64,000 nucleotides of DNA from DATGZX01 sp035296965 (GCA_035296965.1 DATGZX010000361.1:4182-68181); one strand, 5' to 3'; counted from the first letter of the stretch, positions 45,102 to 54,663 are shown. The notes: generated from the letters alone by a model not told the origin. Made by a program: numbers and translations.

Positions 45102-46904
45102 CTACAGGGAATCCCCGTGATGGGTCTCGGATTGCTGTGCGGACTCGCCGCTCTCCCAAAGTCCGGGCGAGCGACCATGTGGAACTGTGCCGCGCACAAA
45201 GCGCAGGCGAACGAGTTCAGTCTTTTGCCATGCATAATCCAGCCACTGAACGATCTCTTCGAGGTGAGGTGGTCGTTCTTCGGGCAGAAAAATCGTCGCG
45301 GTGCCCATCTTCGCGGCTGCATGCAAGGCGCCCGCCGCCCGCAGTTGATCGCGGACCGGCGCCCTGGGCTCCACGCCGCTCAGCCCGATATCGATAGCAG
45401 ACCCATGCTGCAAAAATTCGGTAGGAGAATCGACACAGGTGTCGAGCTGATAACTTCGGCCATCCTGAAGAAGGACGGTGCGCAGATGCTGGACCAATCT
45501 GCGCGCCAAGTCGCATGCGGCCGCGCTGGCGCACAGGCCTTGTCCGGTGATTGCATGCACGGTCTTGGCCAGTCCGACCGGCACGACGACCAGCCGGGCG
45601 CGCTCCAGGAGGAACCCGCGCGTGAGCGCGGGCCGCCCTTGCGAATGACGGCGCAGGAACTCGCGTTTTTGCGTGGCGGCGCTGATGGCGAGCCTGCCCA
45701 GGCTGACCAGCTTTTGCAAGAAAACCCCAACGTCGATGGGCATCGTTACTTGCTCGAGGAGACGCGGCAGATGGAGATGCACTGCCAGGAGTGCGCCGGC
45801 ATGCTGACGGTCGAGCCCTTCCGCCAACGGGACAGGAAGGGCCGGGCGATCGAATACGAAATGGATCGGAGCACCCTGCAGAACTCTGCCGATCGGCCGG
45901 AGCAATTTGCTTCGCTCTGCCGGGCTGAAATCCCTATCGCTCAGATGCCAGTCGACACGCAAGGGGGTCGAATCGACCTCGGTCAACAGGAATTGCTCGA
46001 GCAATGAATCCAAGTAGCCGGCCCCATTTTTGCCTTCCCCCACCCGCCGCCCAGGGAAGAGCGGACCCATCGCTAGACTCTCTTCCGAGGGCGGGGGATC
46101 GGCGCAATTCAGATTGACGACACCGCGCAGATTGGCCAAACGCAAAGCGATCAGGAAGGTTCGACAAAAATCGACCGCTGCTTCGAGGCTGGCGTCGAAA
46201 CGTGCCAGGAGGTATTCAGGGCCATCCAGCGTCAGCAGAGTCCCGGTGATCGTGCGGGCTTCTTCGATTGCCGTCCAAAGCTCGGCCCCAAGAGCGCGCG
46301 GCGAACCGAGCACATAACCGGCAAGTTCAAGCGGTGTCTCCAGCCCGGTAAGCGTCAGCAGACCATCGTCGTGGGCTTTCACAAGATCGCGCGTGAAGAT
46401 TTCACGAAGACTGTACTGCCGCAGCGCCGCAGCACCCGCGCGCCAGGCCAACTGGCCGGGAGCTGCCGCCTCGGCGACCCAGCTTGCCAACTCGGGAAGC
46501 GCGGGGCCCGCGCCCGGTGGAGGCGAGGCGGTCGCCAACGTATCGTGGGCCGGCGCGGTGGCGGTCTGCGTTTCCTTTTGCTGCGGGCGTGCTGTCACGC
46601 GCTGCCTTTGCAGGTTCGCGTCTGCATAAGCGCGTGCGAGGGCAGGCTGGCCAAGCTCGCGGACTATTTTGATGACTAATTCAGCGATCTGTGCCGTCGA
46701 GGGCACGACATCGGTGACTTCCACGGAGAGGAAGTGCAAAATACTATCGGTCAACTCGCGCGCCAGAAAGGCGTCGGGCCGGTCTGCGCTTTCGCTGGCC
46801 GCAAACAGCGAACGGCTGATCTTGTCTGCCTCGAACGGCACGAGACGGCCGTCGCGCTTGTAGACCCAGGCAAAAGGTGTGAGGGATGACGAGGGACGCT
46901 CCAT
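45102..46904 (-). CDS. ATP-cone protein with NrdD-like body lacking a glycyl radical motif
   Basis: 600 residues. Residues 12-105 form an ATP-cone (VYKRDGRLVPFEADKISRSL), the nucleotide-sensing module of ribonucleotide reductases and NrdR. A low-complexity linker follows. Residues 150-520 resemble anaerobic reductase NrdD (SLREIFTRDLVKAHDDGLLTL, TRGFLLERARLVVVPVGLAKTVHAITG, RSYQLDTCVDSP). The C-terminus ends GTVPHGRSPGLWES and shows no RxxGY glycyl-radical loop, so it is probably not a normal reductase. It lies 116 bases downstream of nrdR. ATG 46904 is chosen over an upstream TTG. Confidence 0.72.
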   Translation of the reverse strand: MERPSSSLTPFAWVYKRDGRLVPFEADKISRSLFAASESADRPDAFLARELTDSILHFLSVEVTDVVPSTAQIAELVIKIVRELGQPALARAYADANLQRQRVTARPQQKETQTATAPAHDTLATASPPPGAGPALPELASWVAEAAAPGQLAWRAGAAALRQYSLREIFTRDLVKAHDDGLLTLTGLETPLELAGYVLGSPRALGAELWTAIEEARTITGTLLTLDGPEYLLARFDASLEAAVDFCRTFLIALRLANLRGVVNLNCADPPPSEESLAMGPLFPGRRVGEGKNGAGYLDSLLEQFLLTEVDSTPLRVDWHLSDRDFSPAERSKLLRPIGRVLQGAPIHFVFDRPALPVPLAEGLDRQHAGALLAVHLHLPRLLEQVTMPIDVGVFLQKLVSLGRLAISAATQKREFLRRHSQGRPALTRGFLLERARLVVVPVGLAKTVHAITGQGLCASAAACDLARRLVQHLRTVLLQDGRSYQLDTCVDSPTEFLQHGSAIDIGLSGVEPRAPVRDQLRAAGALHAAAKMGTATIFLPEERPPHLEEIVQWLDYAWQKTELVRLRFVRGTVPHGRSPGLWESGESAQQSETHHGDSL

Positions 46905-47020
46905 CAAAGCAATAATTTACGCCGGCTCGGTAGGACGGCAATGCTGCCAAACCAGGCAGCTCCCGCGGCCCAAAGTGATGCGACGTTCTCCACGCGCTGC
47001 TGCCGTTCGCAACGGCACAT

Positions 47021-47524
47021 TCAATGAGCCTGGTTCTTTTTCGAACTCGCTCTCTTCGAGTTTTTCCCGCGCGCTTCCGCCAGCATCGGCTGGACTTCCT
47101 GGACGAAATCGTTAACGTCCTTGAACTCGCGGTACACCGAGGCGAAGCGCACGTAGGCGACCTGGTCCAGTTGCTTGAGGTGAGTCATCAGCATTTCGCC
47201 CAGGACTGCCACGGGGACCTCTCCAAAGTAGGCGGCGTAGATTTCGCTCTCGACCTGGTGGACGATCGTCTCGAGCTGTTCCGAACTCACGGGTCGCTTG
47301 TAGCACGCCTTCTCCAAGCCGCGGCGCAGCTTGGCAGCGTCGAACAATTCGCGCGACTCGTCTTTCTTGATTACTTTGAGAGGTACTTCTTCAACTTGTT
47401 CGACGGTCCAAACTCTGCGGTTGCAACGGTTACAAATCCGCCGCCGTCGAATGGGAAAACCGCCGCGATGACTGCGTGAGTCGATCACCGCAAAATCGCC
47501 ATCCCGGCAAAAAGGACATTTCAT
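47021..47524 (-). CDS. nrdR: Transcriptional repressor of ribonucleotide reductase genes
   Basis: 167 residues, normal length. The zinc ribbon CPFC and CNRC (Cys3/Cys6 and Cys31/Cys34) is followed by the ATP-cone LKVIKKDESRELFDAAKLRRGL, which senses ATP/dATP. NrdR binds NrdR boxes in front of reductase genes. ATG 47524 is the true start. It lies upstream of the NrdD-like ATP-cone gene on the same strand; both carry the cone, so co-regulation is likely but not shown. Confidence 0.94.
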   Translation of the reverse strand: MKCPFCRDGDFAVIDSRSHRGGFPIRRRRICNRCNRRVWTVEQVEEVPLKVIKKDESRELFDAAKLRRGLEKACYKRPVSSEQLETIVHQVESEIYAAYFGEVPVAVLGEMLMTHLKQLDQVAYVRFASVYREFKDVNDFVQEVQPMLAEARGKNSKRASSKKNQAH

Positions 47525-47712
47525 AAGTCGTTTGGCCCGCAAATCCTGCGCGCAACGAAAAAAACATTCTAACACACTCTTTCAATTTTCTGCAAACCGC
47601 GGGGAACGACGCTGCGGCCGTGCGCCCGTCGGCCCGATCGGTTTCCTTGACGGGTACCCAGGGGCTCGATAGCATCCGAACAGGTGTCCAATTCCGCAGA
47701 ATGGAGGGCAGG

Positions 47713-48291
47713 ATGGCGTATCCCAGCCAGATGTCGGCCGCGGACACCGCGCTTCTGGTCATTGACGTGCAGGAAAAATTGATGCCCCTGATCCACGGTG
47801 CCGACGTCGTGGCTCGGAACATTGCTTTCCTGATTGACGGCGCGCGCATCCTCGACATGCCGGTTCAAGCGACGGAGCAATATCCCAAGGGGCTGGGGCC
47901 GACGCTGCCCGAACTGGCGCGCCGGCTGCCGCAGCGGCCCGAAAAGCTTGCTTTTAGCTGCTGCGCGATTCCAGCCGTGGTCGAGGGATTCCAGCGCGCC
48001 GCTCGGCCGAAGATCGTTTTGGCGGGTATTGAAACGCATGTTTGCGTTTTGCAAACCGCACTCGATATGTTGACCCTCGGCTTTCGCGTTTACGTCGCTG
48101 TCGATGCCGTGAGTAGTCGTTATGTGATCGATCACGAAACGGCCATCCGCAGGATGGAACAGGCGGGTGCAATCCTCACAACCAGTGAGACGGCCGTGTT
48201 CGAGTGGGTCGGCGGGGCCGGCTCTCCTCAGTTCAAGGCGATCAGTCGCCTGGTTCAGGAACGCATGAAAGCCATGCGGCCGAGCCCATGA
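47713..48291 (+). CDS. Isochorismatase-family cysteine hydrolase
   Basis: 192 residues. The catalytic triad is Asp18 (LLVIDVQEKLM), Lys78 (PEKLAF) and Cys111 (GIETHVCVLQTALD), typical of isochorismatase-like cysteine hydrolases. The substrate could be an amide or ring-opening intermediate and is not assigned. GGAGGG is 6 bases upstream of ATG 47713. A 133-base repeat element follows its stop by 15 bases. Confidence 0.88.
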   Translation: MAYPSQMSAADTALLVIDVQEKLMPLIHGADVVARNIAFLIDGARILDMPVQATEQYPKGLGPTLPELARRLPQRPEKLAFSCCAIPAVVEGFQRAARPKIVLAGIETHVCVLQTALDMLTLGFRVYVAVDAVSSRYVIDHETAIRRMEQAGAILTTSETAVFEWVGGAGSPQFKAISRLVQERMKAMRPSP

Positions 48292-48306
48292 GGCATGTAT
48301 TTTGCT

Positions 48307-48439
48307 GAGCGCGGTCAAGAATGAGACATCGCCCCGTAGTAGCCGCATTCGCCAGAATGCGGGCTATCTCACACGGTTTCCCCCGCATTCTGGCGAATGC
48401 GGCTACGGCCTAGTGGTATCAGTATTGACCGCACGCCGT
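48307..48439. repeat. 133-base REPIN-like element, copy 2
   Basis: Same structure as the element at 10865-10994, with a core at 48339-48406 and about nine substitutions. It has three extra bases, giving GTAGTAG before the first hairpin instead of GTAG. It lies 46 bases before the next gene, so both copies sit in a 5' intergenic location. Confidence 0.88.
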
Positions 48440-48485
48440 ATATGGATGCATCCAGGTTCTCGTCCCTAGACTTTGGAATTGATCA

Positions 48486-49670
48486 ATGGACATTTCCGCA
48501 CATTTCAGCCCGTCGCCACGCATCCTCCTGGGCCCGGGTCCAAGTGACGTGCACCCGCGTGTCCTGCGGGCCATGGCGGCGCCGCTGCTGGGCCATCTCG
48601 ATCCCCAATTTTTGGAGCTGATGAATCAGACCCAGGAGTTGCTCCGCAAGACATTCCGGACGAAGAATCGCCTCACCTTTCCTGTTAGCGGCACGGGCAG
48701 CGCGGGCATGGAAACCTGCGTGGTGAATCTGATCGAGCCGGGCGACAAGATGGTTGTCTGCGTCAACGGCGTATTTGGCCAGCGTATGACCGACGTGGCG
48801 CAGAGGGCGGGAGCAGCCGTTACCACAATTGAACGCCCCTGGGGCGAGGTATTCGATCTTCAGCAGATTCGTGAAGTAGTGCAGAAGGTCCGCCCCAAAG
48901 TCCTGGGCATTGTGCACGCGGAAACGTCCACAGGCGCCTGGCAACCGGTGGGTGAACTGGGCAAGCTCTGCCACCAGTTCGACACGCTGCTGCTTCTTGA
49001 CACGGTAACTTCGCTGGGCGGCGCCCCCGTGGATCTCGATGCCTGGGAGATGGACGCGGTCTACAGCGGCACGCAGAAATGCTTGAGCTGCCCGCCGGGG
49101 CTTTCGCCCGTTTCGTTCAGCGCGCGCGCCGTCGACGCGATCAATGCCCGCAAGACGAAGGTACAGAGCTGGTACCTGGACATGGGCATGGTGCAGCGCT
49201 ATTGGGGCGAAGAGCGCTTCTATCATCACACCGCCCCCATTACCATGATCTATGGGCTGCATGAGGCCCTACAATTGGTCCACGAGGAAGGCTTGGTGGA
49301 CCGCTGGCGGCGGCACCTGCGCAACCACCTCGCCCTCAAGACCGGACTGGCTGCGCTGGGGATTTCCTATGCAGCCGCGGAAGGCCATCAGTTGCCGATG
49401 CTGAACGCCGTGCGCATTCCGACCGGCATTGATGACCTGGCGACTCGCAAACGCTTGCTTTCGGAATTTGGCATCGAGATTGGCGGCGGACTCGGCGATT
49501 TCAAAGGCAAGGTCTGGCGCATCGGCTTGATGGGATTCAGCAGCCGTGCGAACAACGTCTTGCTTTTCCTGGCCGCGCTCGAGCAATGCTTGCAAATGCA
49601 AGGCGGCAAGGTACCGCCAGGGGCGGGAGTTGCGGCCGCCAATTCCGTCTATGCGGAGCAAGAACCTTGA
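48486..49670 (+). CDS. Class V aminotransferase (alanine-glyoxylate / serine-pyruvate type)
   Basis: 394 residues. PLP-dependent class V fold with an N-terminal LLGPGPSDVHPRVL, the ALSGTGSAGMET-like phosphate region and the PLP lysine in SGTQKCLSCPPG. It would transfer an amino group among alanine, serine and glyoxylate or similar. Near the C-terminus GGGLGDFKGKVWRIGLMG is typical. The hemB gene starts 20 bases after its stop, so they may be one transcript. Confidence 0.9.
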   Translation: MDISAHFSPSPRILLGPGPSDVHPRVLRAMAAPLLGHLDPQFLELMNQTQELLRKTFRTKNRLTFPVSGTGSAGMETCVVNLIEPGDKMVVCVNGVFGQRMTDVAQRAGAAVTTIERPWGEVFDLQQIREVVQKVRPKVLGIVHAETSTGAWQPVGELGKLCHQFDTLLLLDTVTSLGGAPVDLDAWEMDAVYSGTQKCLSCPPGLSPVSFSARAVDAINARKTKVQSWYLDMGMVQRYWGEERFYHHTAPITMIYGLHEALQLVHEEGLVDRWRRHLRNHLALKTGLAALGISYAAAEGHQLPMLNAVRIPTGIDDLATRKRLLSEFGIEIGGGLGDFKGKVWRIGLMGFSSRANNVLLFLAALEQCLQMQGGKVPPGAGVAAANSVYAEQEP

Positions 49671-49690
49671 TCGTCAGGACGGATGACTCC

Positions 49691-50719
49691 ATGCTAAGAA
49701 ATCCCGAACAGTTTTCTGTGGAACAGACATCCGAGGCATTTCCGACGATAAGGCCGCGCAGGCTCAGGCAGCATCCGTTGCTTCGCGAGCTTGTTCGCGA
49801 AACCTCTCTCAATGTCACCGACTTGATCTTTCCTCTCTTCGTTCGTCCGGGCCGCGACGTCAAGAAAGAGATTGCTTCAATGCCGGGCAACTTTCAGCTC
49901 AGCGTCGATCGTCTTGCTGATGAAGTCGGTTCCGCAGTCGATCTCGGCGTCAAATCATTTATTCTTTTCGGTATTCCAACGTCGAAAGATGCAACAGGCT
50001 CGAGCGCTCTTGAGGAAGACGGCATCGTGCAACTCGCGCTGCGTGCCCTTCGAGAGACCTTCAAGGACGCCGTGCTGCTCATCACGGATGAGTGCTTTTG
50101 TGAATATACCGACCACGGCCATTGCGGCGTCATGAGCACGGTGCGGGGCCGCCAGGACCTGGACAATGATGCCACCCTGCCGCTGCTTGCCGAGCAATGC
50201 CTCAGCCACGCACGCGCGGGAGCTGATGTGGTCGCTCCCAGCGGCATGCTGGATGGCATGGTGCGGACGATCCGGGCCGCGCTCGACGGCGCCGGATTCG
50301 AGTGGCTGCCCATCATGAGCTATGCCGCCAAGTACGCCTCGGGTTTCTACGGTCCTTTTCGCGACGCCGCGGAATCGCCGCCGCAATTCGGCGACCGCAA
50401 TACTTACCAAATGGACCCGGCAAATAGCGCGGAAGCACTTCGCGAGGTTGCACTCGATCTTCAGGAAGGCGCGGATATCGTGATGGTGAAACCCGCCCTG
50501 GCGTACCTGGACATCATCCGGCTGGTCAAGGACCGTTTTGCAGTGCCCCTGGCCGCGTACAACGTGAGCGGCGAGTTCGCCATGGTAAAGGCCGCAGCCC
50601 AGCGAGGCTGGATCGATGAGCGCCGCGTCGCTCTTGAAATCCTTACGGGAATCAAGCGTGCCGGAGCCGACATGATCCTGACATACTTCGCCAAGGATGC
50701 GGCGCGCTGGCTGAAGTGA
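49691..50719 (+). CDS. hemB: Delta-aminolevulinic acid dehydratase (porphobilinogen synthase)
   Basis: 342 residues. It condenses two 5-aminolevulinate molecules to porphobilinogen in haem biosynthesis. The zinc-binding cysteine motif is DECFCEYTDHGHCG (Cys135, Cys137, Cys145), and the active-site lysines are in SYAAKYAS and VMVKPALAY. Start at ATG 49691 is preferred because the upstream frame runs into the aminotransferase gene. The kinase gene follows 29 bases later. Confidence 0.93.
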   Translation: MLRNPEQFSVEQTSEAFPTIRPRRLRQHPLLRELVRETSLNVTDLIFPLFVRPGRDVKKEIASMPGNFQLSVDRLADEVGSAVDLGVKSFILFGIPTSKDATGSSALEEDGIVQLALRALRETFKDAVLLITDECFCEYTDHGHCGVMSTVRGRQDLDNDATLPLLAEQCLSHARAGADVVAPSGMLDGMVRTIRAALDGAGFEWLPIMSYAAKYASGFYGPFRDAAESPPQFGDRNTYQMDPANSAEALREVALDLQEGADIVMVKPALAYLDIIRLVKDRFAVPLAAYNVSGEFAMVKAAAQRGWIDERRVALEILTGIKRAGADMILTYFAKDAARWLK

Positions 50720-50748
50720 TCGCATAGTGTAGGGGAGAGGACCGAGCG

Positions 50749-52695
50749 ATGCAGCCCGGGCAAAAAGTCGGCCCGTTCGACATCGAGAAGAGGATAGGCA
50801 GCGGCGCCATGGGCACTGTCTACCGGGCGCGCTACCGCAAGACCGGCCAGCTTGTCGCCATCAAGGTAATTTCCCCGGGCGGAGGCGACAGTGAACTGGC
50901 CCAGGCGCGGTTCGAACGCGAAGCGGAAGTGCTCAAGCAGCTCAATCACCCCAACATCGTCCGCTTTTACATCGCGAGTCAGTTTCAGGGCGTGCCCTAC
51001 TATGCCATGGAATACATCCAGGGGGAGCCGCTCGACCGCGCCCTGCAAAGGCGTGATCGACTTACCTGGGAAGAAACCGTCGAATGGGGCAAGCAGATCT
51101 GTGCGGCCTTGCAGCATGCCCACGACCAGGGCATTGTGCACCGTGATTTGAAGCCGTCCAATCTGATGGTCACGCCGGACGGCAACCTCAAGCTAACCGA
51201 CTTCGGGATCGCCAAGGACCTGGACGTCACCCAATTGACCGCGGCGAACGCCACGGTGGGCACGGCAGCGTACATGTCGCCCGAGCAATGTCGCGGCGAG
51301 AAAAACTTATCGCACAAGTCCGACCTCTATTCGCTCGGCGTGGTCCTTTACGAACTGCTGACCGGGCGTAAGCCCTTCAAGGCCGAGACCACCATCGACA
51401 TGTTCCTGCAGCACGTGCAGGGATCTTTCGAGCGGCCCGCGCGCATCGCAATGGAGATCCCCGTCTGGCTCGACACGATTGTCTGCCAGCTTCTGGAGAA
51501 GAAGCCGGAACACCGGCCCTATGATGCAGCCATGGTTTCGCGGGCGCTCAATCAAGTCGCCGAGAAGGTGGCCGCGCTGCAGAGCGCGGGTGTGGACGTC
51601 GCAAAGGCGCGATTTGCCGACCGGTCGCCGCGCGAAGGCAAACCCAGCAAGGAGGACAAAGCAGACGCTCGCAAGGTGCTCGCCGGTCTGCGCTCGTCCA
51701 GGCGGAAACTGCGGAAAAAAAAGCCCTTATATGAAAAAGGCTGGTTTCAGGCCATTGGCATCGTGTTCGTATTGTCCGCAGTTGGGGCCGTGGTCTATCA
51801 AGTCCTTCAGCCACCCAGTGCCGATAAACTCTTTCAGCGGGCTGCGGCCATGATGAGTTCTTCCGATCTCGACGGGAAGGACAAAGCGCGCGCGGGGCCC
51901 ATCACAGACTACTTGCGTTACTACGGGAACCGGACAGATAGCCAATCGATCCAGATACACCAGTGGGCGGACAGCATCGATATGGACTGGAAGTGGCAAA
52001 CGCTGTCGAAGATGAGTCGCGAGGGCGACGAAGACGAGAAAAAACAAGCGCGCAACGCCCTCCAGAAGGAGGGCGAAGGGGAGCTGAATCGGGCGCGCGA
52101 GCTTTGGCAGAGTGTTGCAGAAGCCAAGCAGAAGCCGGACGGTCGCGCGTGGGGGCTTCTGGGGGAGCGGGGCCTGAAGGATCTCGATGACGCGGAGGAA
52201 AAAGAGAAGAAGTTACGCACTGAAAGGATCAAGTCACGGAATTTCGATAGTAAACTCGAACTACCGGACGGTGCAGAGAAACTGGCAGACAAGGCCATGG
52301 CCTACGAGGATTTCGAGGATTTCGCGCTGGCTTGTACATGTTGGCGCGAACTGAGGATCAATCATGGGAAGGATCTCGAATACCATCCTTGGACCATACT
52401 CGCAGCCAAACAGCTTCATGAGTTGACACCCAAGCTTCCCAAGGACGACAAAGAAGAGGTTTCTGGCCGGCGTACGCTTCTCGATCGAAAACTGAAAGAG
52501 TTGACCACTCTGGAGCAGGAGCGGCCAGCCGTCGCGAGGAGCGTCTACAAAGAATTCATTGCTTTGTATAAAAACAGCTCCGATCCCGACGTTTTGAAGT
52601 TCGTAGCGCAAGCCAAGAAGGCTCTGGAGAAACCTCCGCCCAAATCAGACAAGGAAGCGCCAGGGCAGACGGGTTCCCAGGAATCACGCCGGTAA
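50749..52695 (+). CDS. Hanks-type serine/threonine protein kinase with transmembrane anchor
   Basis: 648 residues. Kinase domain at residues 10-275: P-loop GSGAMG (17-22), catalytic Lys39, HRDLKPSN (Asp133), DFG (151-153) and APE-like MSPEQ. A juxtamembrane basic segment is followed by a membrane helix at about 333-355 (WFQAIGIVFVLSAVGAVVYQVL). The remaining 290 residues are a charged, helical extracytoplasmic region with no PASTA repeat. All catalytic residues are present. Signal and target are unknown. A repeat block follows the stop. Confidence 0.92.
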   Translation: MQPGQKVGPFDIEKRIGSGAMGTVYRARYRKTGQLVAIKVISPGGGDSELAQARFEREAEVLKQLNHPNIVRFYIASQFQGVPYYAMEYIQGEPLDRALQRRDRLTWEETVEWGKQICAALQHAHDQGIVHRDLKPSNLMVTPDGNLKLTDFGIAKDLDVTQLTAANATVGTAAYMSPEQCRGEKNLSHKSDLYSLGVVLYELLTGRKPFKAETTIDMFLQHVQGSFERPARIAMEIPVWLDTIVCQLLEKKPEHRPYDAAMVSRALNQVAEKVAALQSAGVDVAKARFADRSPREGKPSKEDKADARKVLAGLRSSRRKLRKKKPLYEKGWFQAIGIVFVLSAVGAVVYQVLQPPSADKLFQRAAAMMSSSDLDGKDKARAGPITDYLRYYGNRTDSQSIQIHQWADSIDMDWKWQTLSKMSREGDEDEKKQARNALQKEGEGELNRARELWQSVAEAKQKPDGRAWGLLGERGLKDLDDAEEKEKKLRTERIKSRNFDSKLELPDGAEKLADKAMAYEDFEDFALACTCWRELRINHGKDLEYHPWTILAAKQLHELTPKLPKDDKEEVSGRRTLLDRKLKELTTLEQERPAVARSVYKEFIALYKNSSDPDVLKFVAQAKKALEKPPPKSDKEAPGQTGSQESRR

Positions 52696-52713
52696 TTGGT
52701 AGTTGAAAGGGAA

Positions 52714-52849
52714 GTAGCTCGAGCTGGTAGCTTGAGCTGCGTGAAGATCGATACTTTGAAGCGTAAGTGGCTCAAGCTGGCAGCTTGAGCTACAAAAAGT
52801 GCTTGAGCTACGAGAAACTAGATCACGGATTGCCACAGTGAGACACTAC
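52714..52849. repeat. REP-like block, family with CTCAAGCT arms
   Basis: Two 27-base units, 52714-52740 (GTAG CTCGAGCT-ggt-AGCTTGAG CTGC) and 52767-52793 (GTGG CTCAAGCT-ggc-AGCTTGAG CTAC), plus a partial third (52801-52811) and a conserved tail GAGAAACTAGATCACGGATTG. The same unit and tail occur at 59819-59878. The block ends 2 bases before the hemL start codon. Confidence 0.78.
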
Positions 52850-52851
52850 CG

Positions 52852-54150
52852 TTGAAGCCAGTTCGTTCCCGCAGCCATGAAGCTTTTGAGCGCGCCTGCC
52901 GGCTCATTCCCGGCGGCGTCAACAGTCCGGCGCGTGCGTTTGGCGGCGTGGGCGGACAGCCGATCTTCATCGCGCGCGGCGAAGGACCCTATCTCTTCGA
53001 CGTCGACGGCAACCAGTACCTCGACTACGTCGGCTCCTGGGGTCCGCTTATCCTCGGCCACTGCCATCCGCGCGTTCTCAGGGCAGTCGAAGAGGCGCTC
53101 GCGCGCGGCGCGAGCTTCGGGGCGCCCACCGAACTCGAGACGCAACTGGCGGAAATGATCATTGATGCGGTGCCGTCGATAGAAATGGTGCGCATGGTCA
53201 GCTCGGGCACCGAAGCATCCATGAGCGCTATCCGCCTGGCCCGAGGCTTCACGGGGCGCGACAAGATCATCAAGTTTGCCGGCTGTTATCACGGCCACGT
53301 CGACAGCCTGCTCGTGCAGGCTGGCTCCAGCGCCACCACCCTGGGTGTGCCGAATAGCCCCGGCGTCCCCAGCGGTTGCACGGCGGACACGCTCGTATTG
53401 CGGTTCAACGATGGTGTGGGGTTAGCCCGCGCGTTCGAGGAGCATGGTCCGCAGATCGCGGCCGTGATCGTGGAGCCGGTGGTTGGGAACATGGGCCTCG
53501 TCTGCCCCCACGATGGATTTCTGGATGAGCTGCGCCGGCTCACCGAGGCACATGGCACTGTCCTGATCTACGACGAGGTGATGACGGGATTTCGGCTCTC
53601 CTATGGCGGCGCGCAGCGACTGTTCCGCCAGATGCCGGACCTGACGATCCTCGGCAAGATCGTGGGCGGCGGCCTGCCGGTTGGGGCATACGGCGGCCGG
53701 GCCGACATTATGAAACACGTGATGCCTGCGGGTCCTGTGTTCCAGGCGGGTACCCTTTCGGGCAATCCCCTGGCCATGGCGGCAGGAATTGCCACATTGG
53801 AAGAGCTTCGCGATCATCCTCCTTACGGCAACCTCGAGCGACTGGGAGAACTGCTGGCGCGCGGCTTGGCCGAGGAGGCAAGCGCCAGCGGGATTCCCTG
53901 CCAAGTCAATCGCGTGGGCAGCATGTGGACGCTATTCTTTAACGATGGGCCGATCAGCGACTATGACTCGGCCCTCAAGAGCGACACCAATCGCTTCGCG
54001 CGCTTCTTCTGGGGAATGCTCGACCAAGGGATCTATTTGCCGTGCAGTCAATTCGAGGCGGCCTTCATCTCGGCGGCACACACGGAAGGGCATGTCAAAC
54101 AGACTGTGTCGGCTGCTCGGAAGGTTCTTGCCGAAATTGCCACGGGCTAA
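52852..54150 (+). CDS. hemL: Glutamate-1-semialdehyde 2,1-aminomutase
   Basis: 432 residues. It makes 5-aminolevulinate from glutamate-1-semialdehyde in the C5 pathway, feeding HemB. The PLP site GKIVGGGLPVGAYGG, substrate motif LIPGGVNSPARAFGG and IYDEVMTGFRL are intact. The start is TTG 52852, giving MKPVRSRSHEAFERA, which fits the family N-terminus; there is no in-frame ATG nearby. The initiation region is supplied by the repeat block. An 11-base-pair terminator follows the stop. Confidence 0.92.
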   Translation: MKPVRSRSHEAFERACRLIPGGVNSPARAFGGVGGQPIFIARGEGPYLFDVDGNQYLDYVGSWGPLILGHCHPRVLRAVEEALARGASFGAPTELETQLAEMIIDAVPSIEMVRMVSSGTEASMSAIRLARGFTGRDKIIKFAGCYHGHVDSLLVQAGSSATTLGVPNSPGVPSGCTADTLVLRFNDGVGLARAFEEHGPQIAAVIVEPVVGNMGLVCPHDGFLDELRRLTEAHGTVLIYDEVMTGFRLSYGGAQRLFRQMPDLTILGKIVGGGLPVGAYGGRADIMKHVMPAGPVFQAGTLSGNPLAMAAGIATLEELRDHPPYGNLERLGELLARGLAEEASASGIPCQVNRVGSMWTLFFNDGPISDYDSALKSDTNRFARFFWGMLDQGIYLPCSQFEAAFISAAHTEGHVKQTVSAARKVLAEIATG

Positions 54151-54181
54151 TGCGACGTTCAGAAATGGTGTTCCAAAAATG

Positions 54182-54228
54182 ACGCGAGGCGGCGGCAAAG
54201 TTACTCATGCCACCGCCTCGCGTTTTGT
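54182..54228. terminator. Bidirectional rho-independent terminator
   Basis: Arms ACGCGAGGCGG (54182-54192) and CCGCCTCGCGT (54213-54223) pair over 11 bases. TTTT follows the plus-strand arm. It ends hemL and lies just beyond the stop of the convergent small gene. Confidence 0.8.
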
Positions 54229-54243
54229 ACAGTTGCTTGCAGG

Positions 54244-54441
54244 TCAGCTTTTCAGCCAGGCGTAGTGAGCGGGATTGCTCTCTCTGCTGTCCGCCTCGCC
54301 ATCCTTCTTCTTCATCTCGTCGTGCACGACAGGGTGCCAGGCTATCTGGCGTTGGCCGCGGGGGACGTAATGTTCGCGCGCCCAGCGCCGCAGCCGCAAC
54401 TCCTCGATCAGATCCAACTCCGACATCACACTGCTTGTCAT
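54244..54441 (-). CDS. Small conserved-looking protein of unknown function
   Basis: 65 residues. An N-terminal helix (ELDLIEELRLRRWAREHYV) is followed by WHPVVHDEMKKKD. I believe a similar short protein recurs in planctomycetes, but this is memory, not a search. AGGAAAGG lies immediately before ATG 54441. No membrane segment. The gene is convergent with hemL and shares its terminator. Confidence 0.65.
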   Translation of the reverse strand: MTSSVMSELDLIEELRLRRWAREHYVPRGQRQIAWHPVVHDEMKKKDGEADSRESNPAHYAWLKS

Positions 54442-54663
54442 AACCCTTTCCTCGACAACGGATAAACAACCCGATGGGTGGGGAGAGAATATAAAAAGTT
54501 ATATCGGCTGAAGGCCCAATTTCAAGGAACTTTTCCACTTTCTCCTGCGAGAATTTGCCGGACTTGAAGGATTTGCCGGCACTATTTCTCTGTATACTAC
54601 GAACTTTGCGACTTTGCGCAAAAGGTTGACCTTTCCAGCCTTGCTTAATGCACCATTTGTGAA

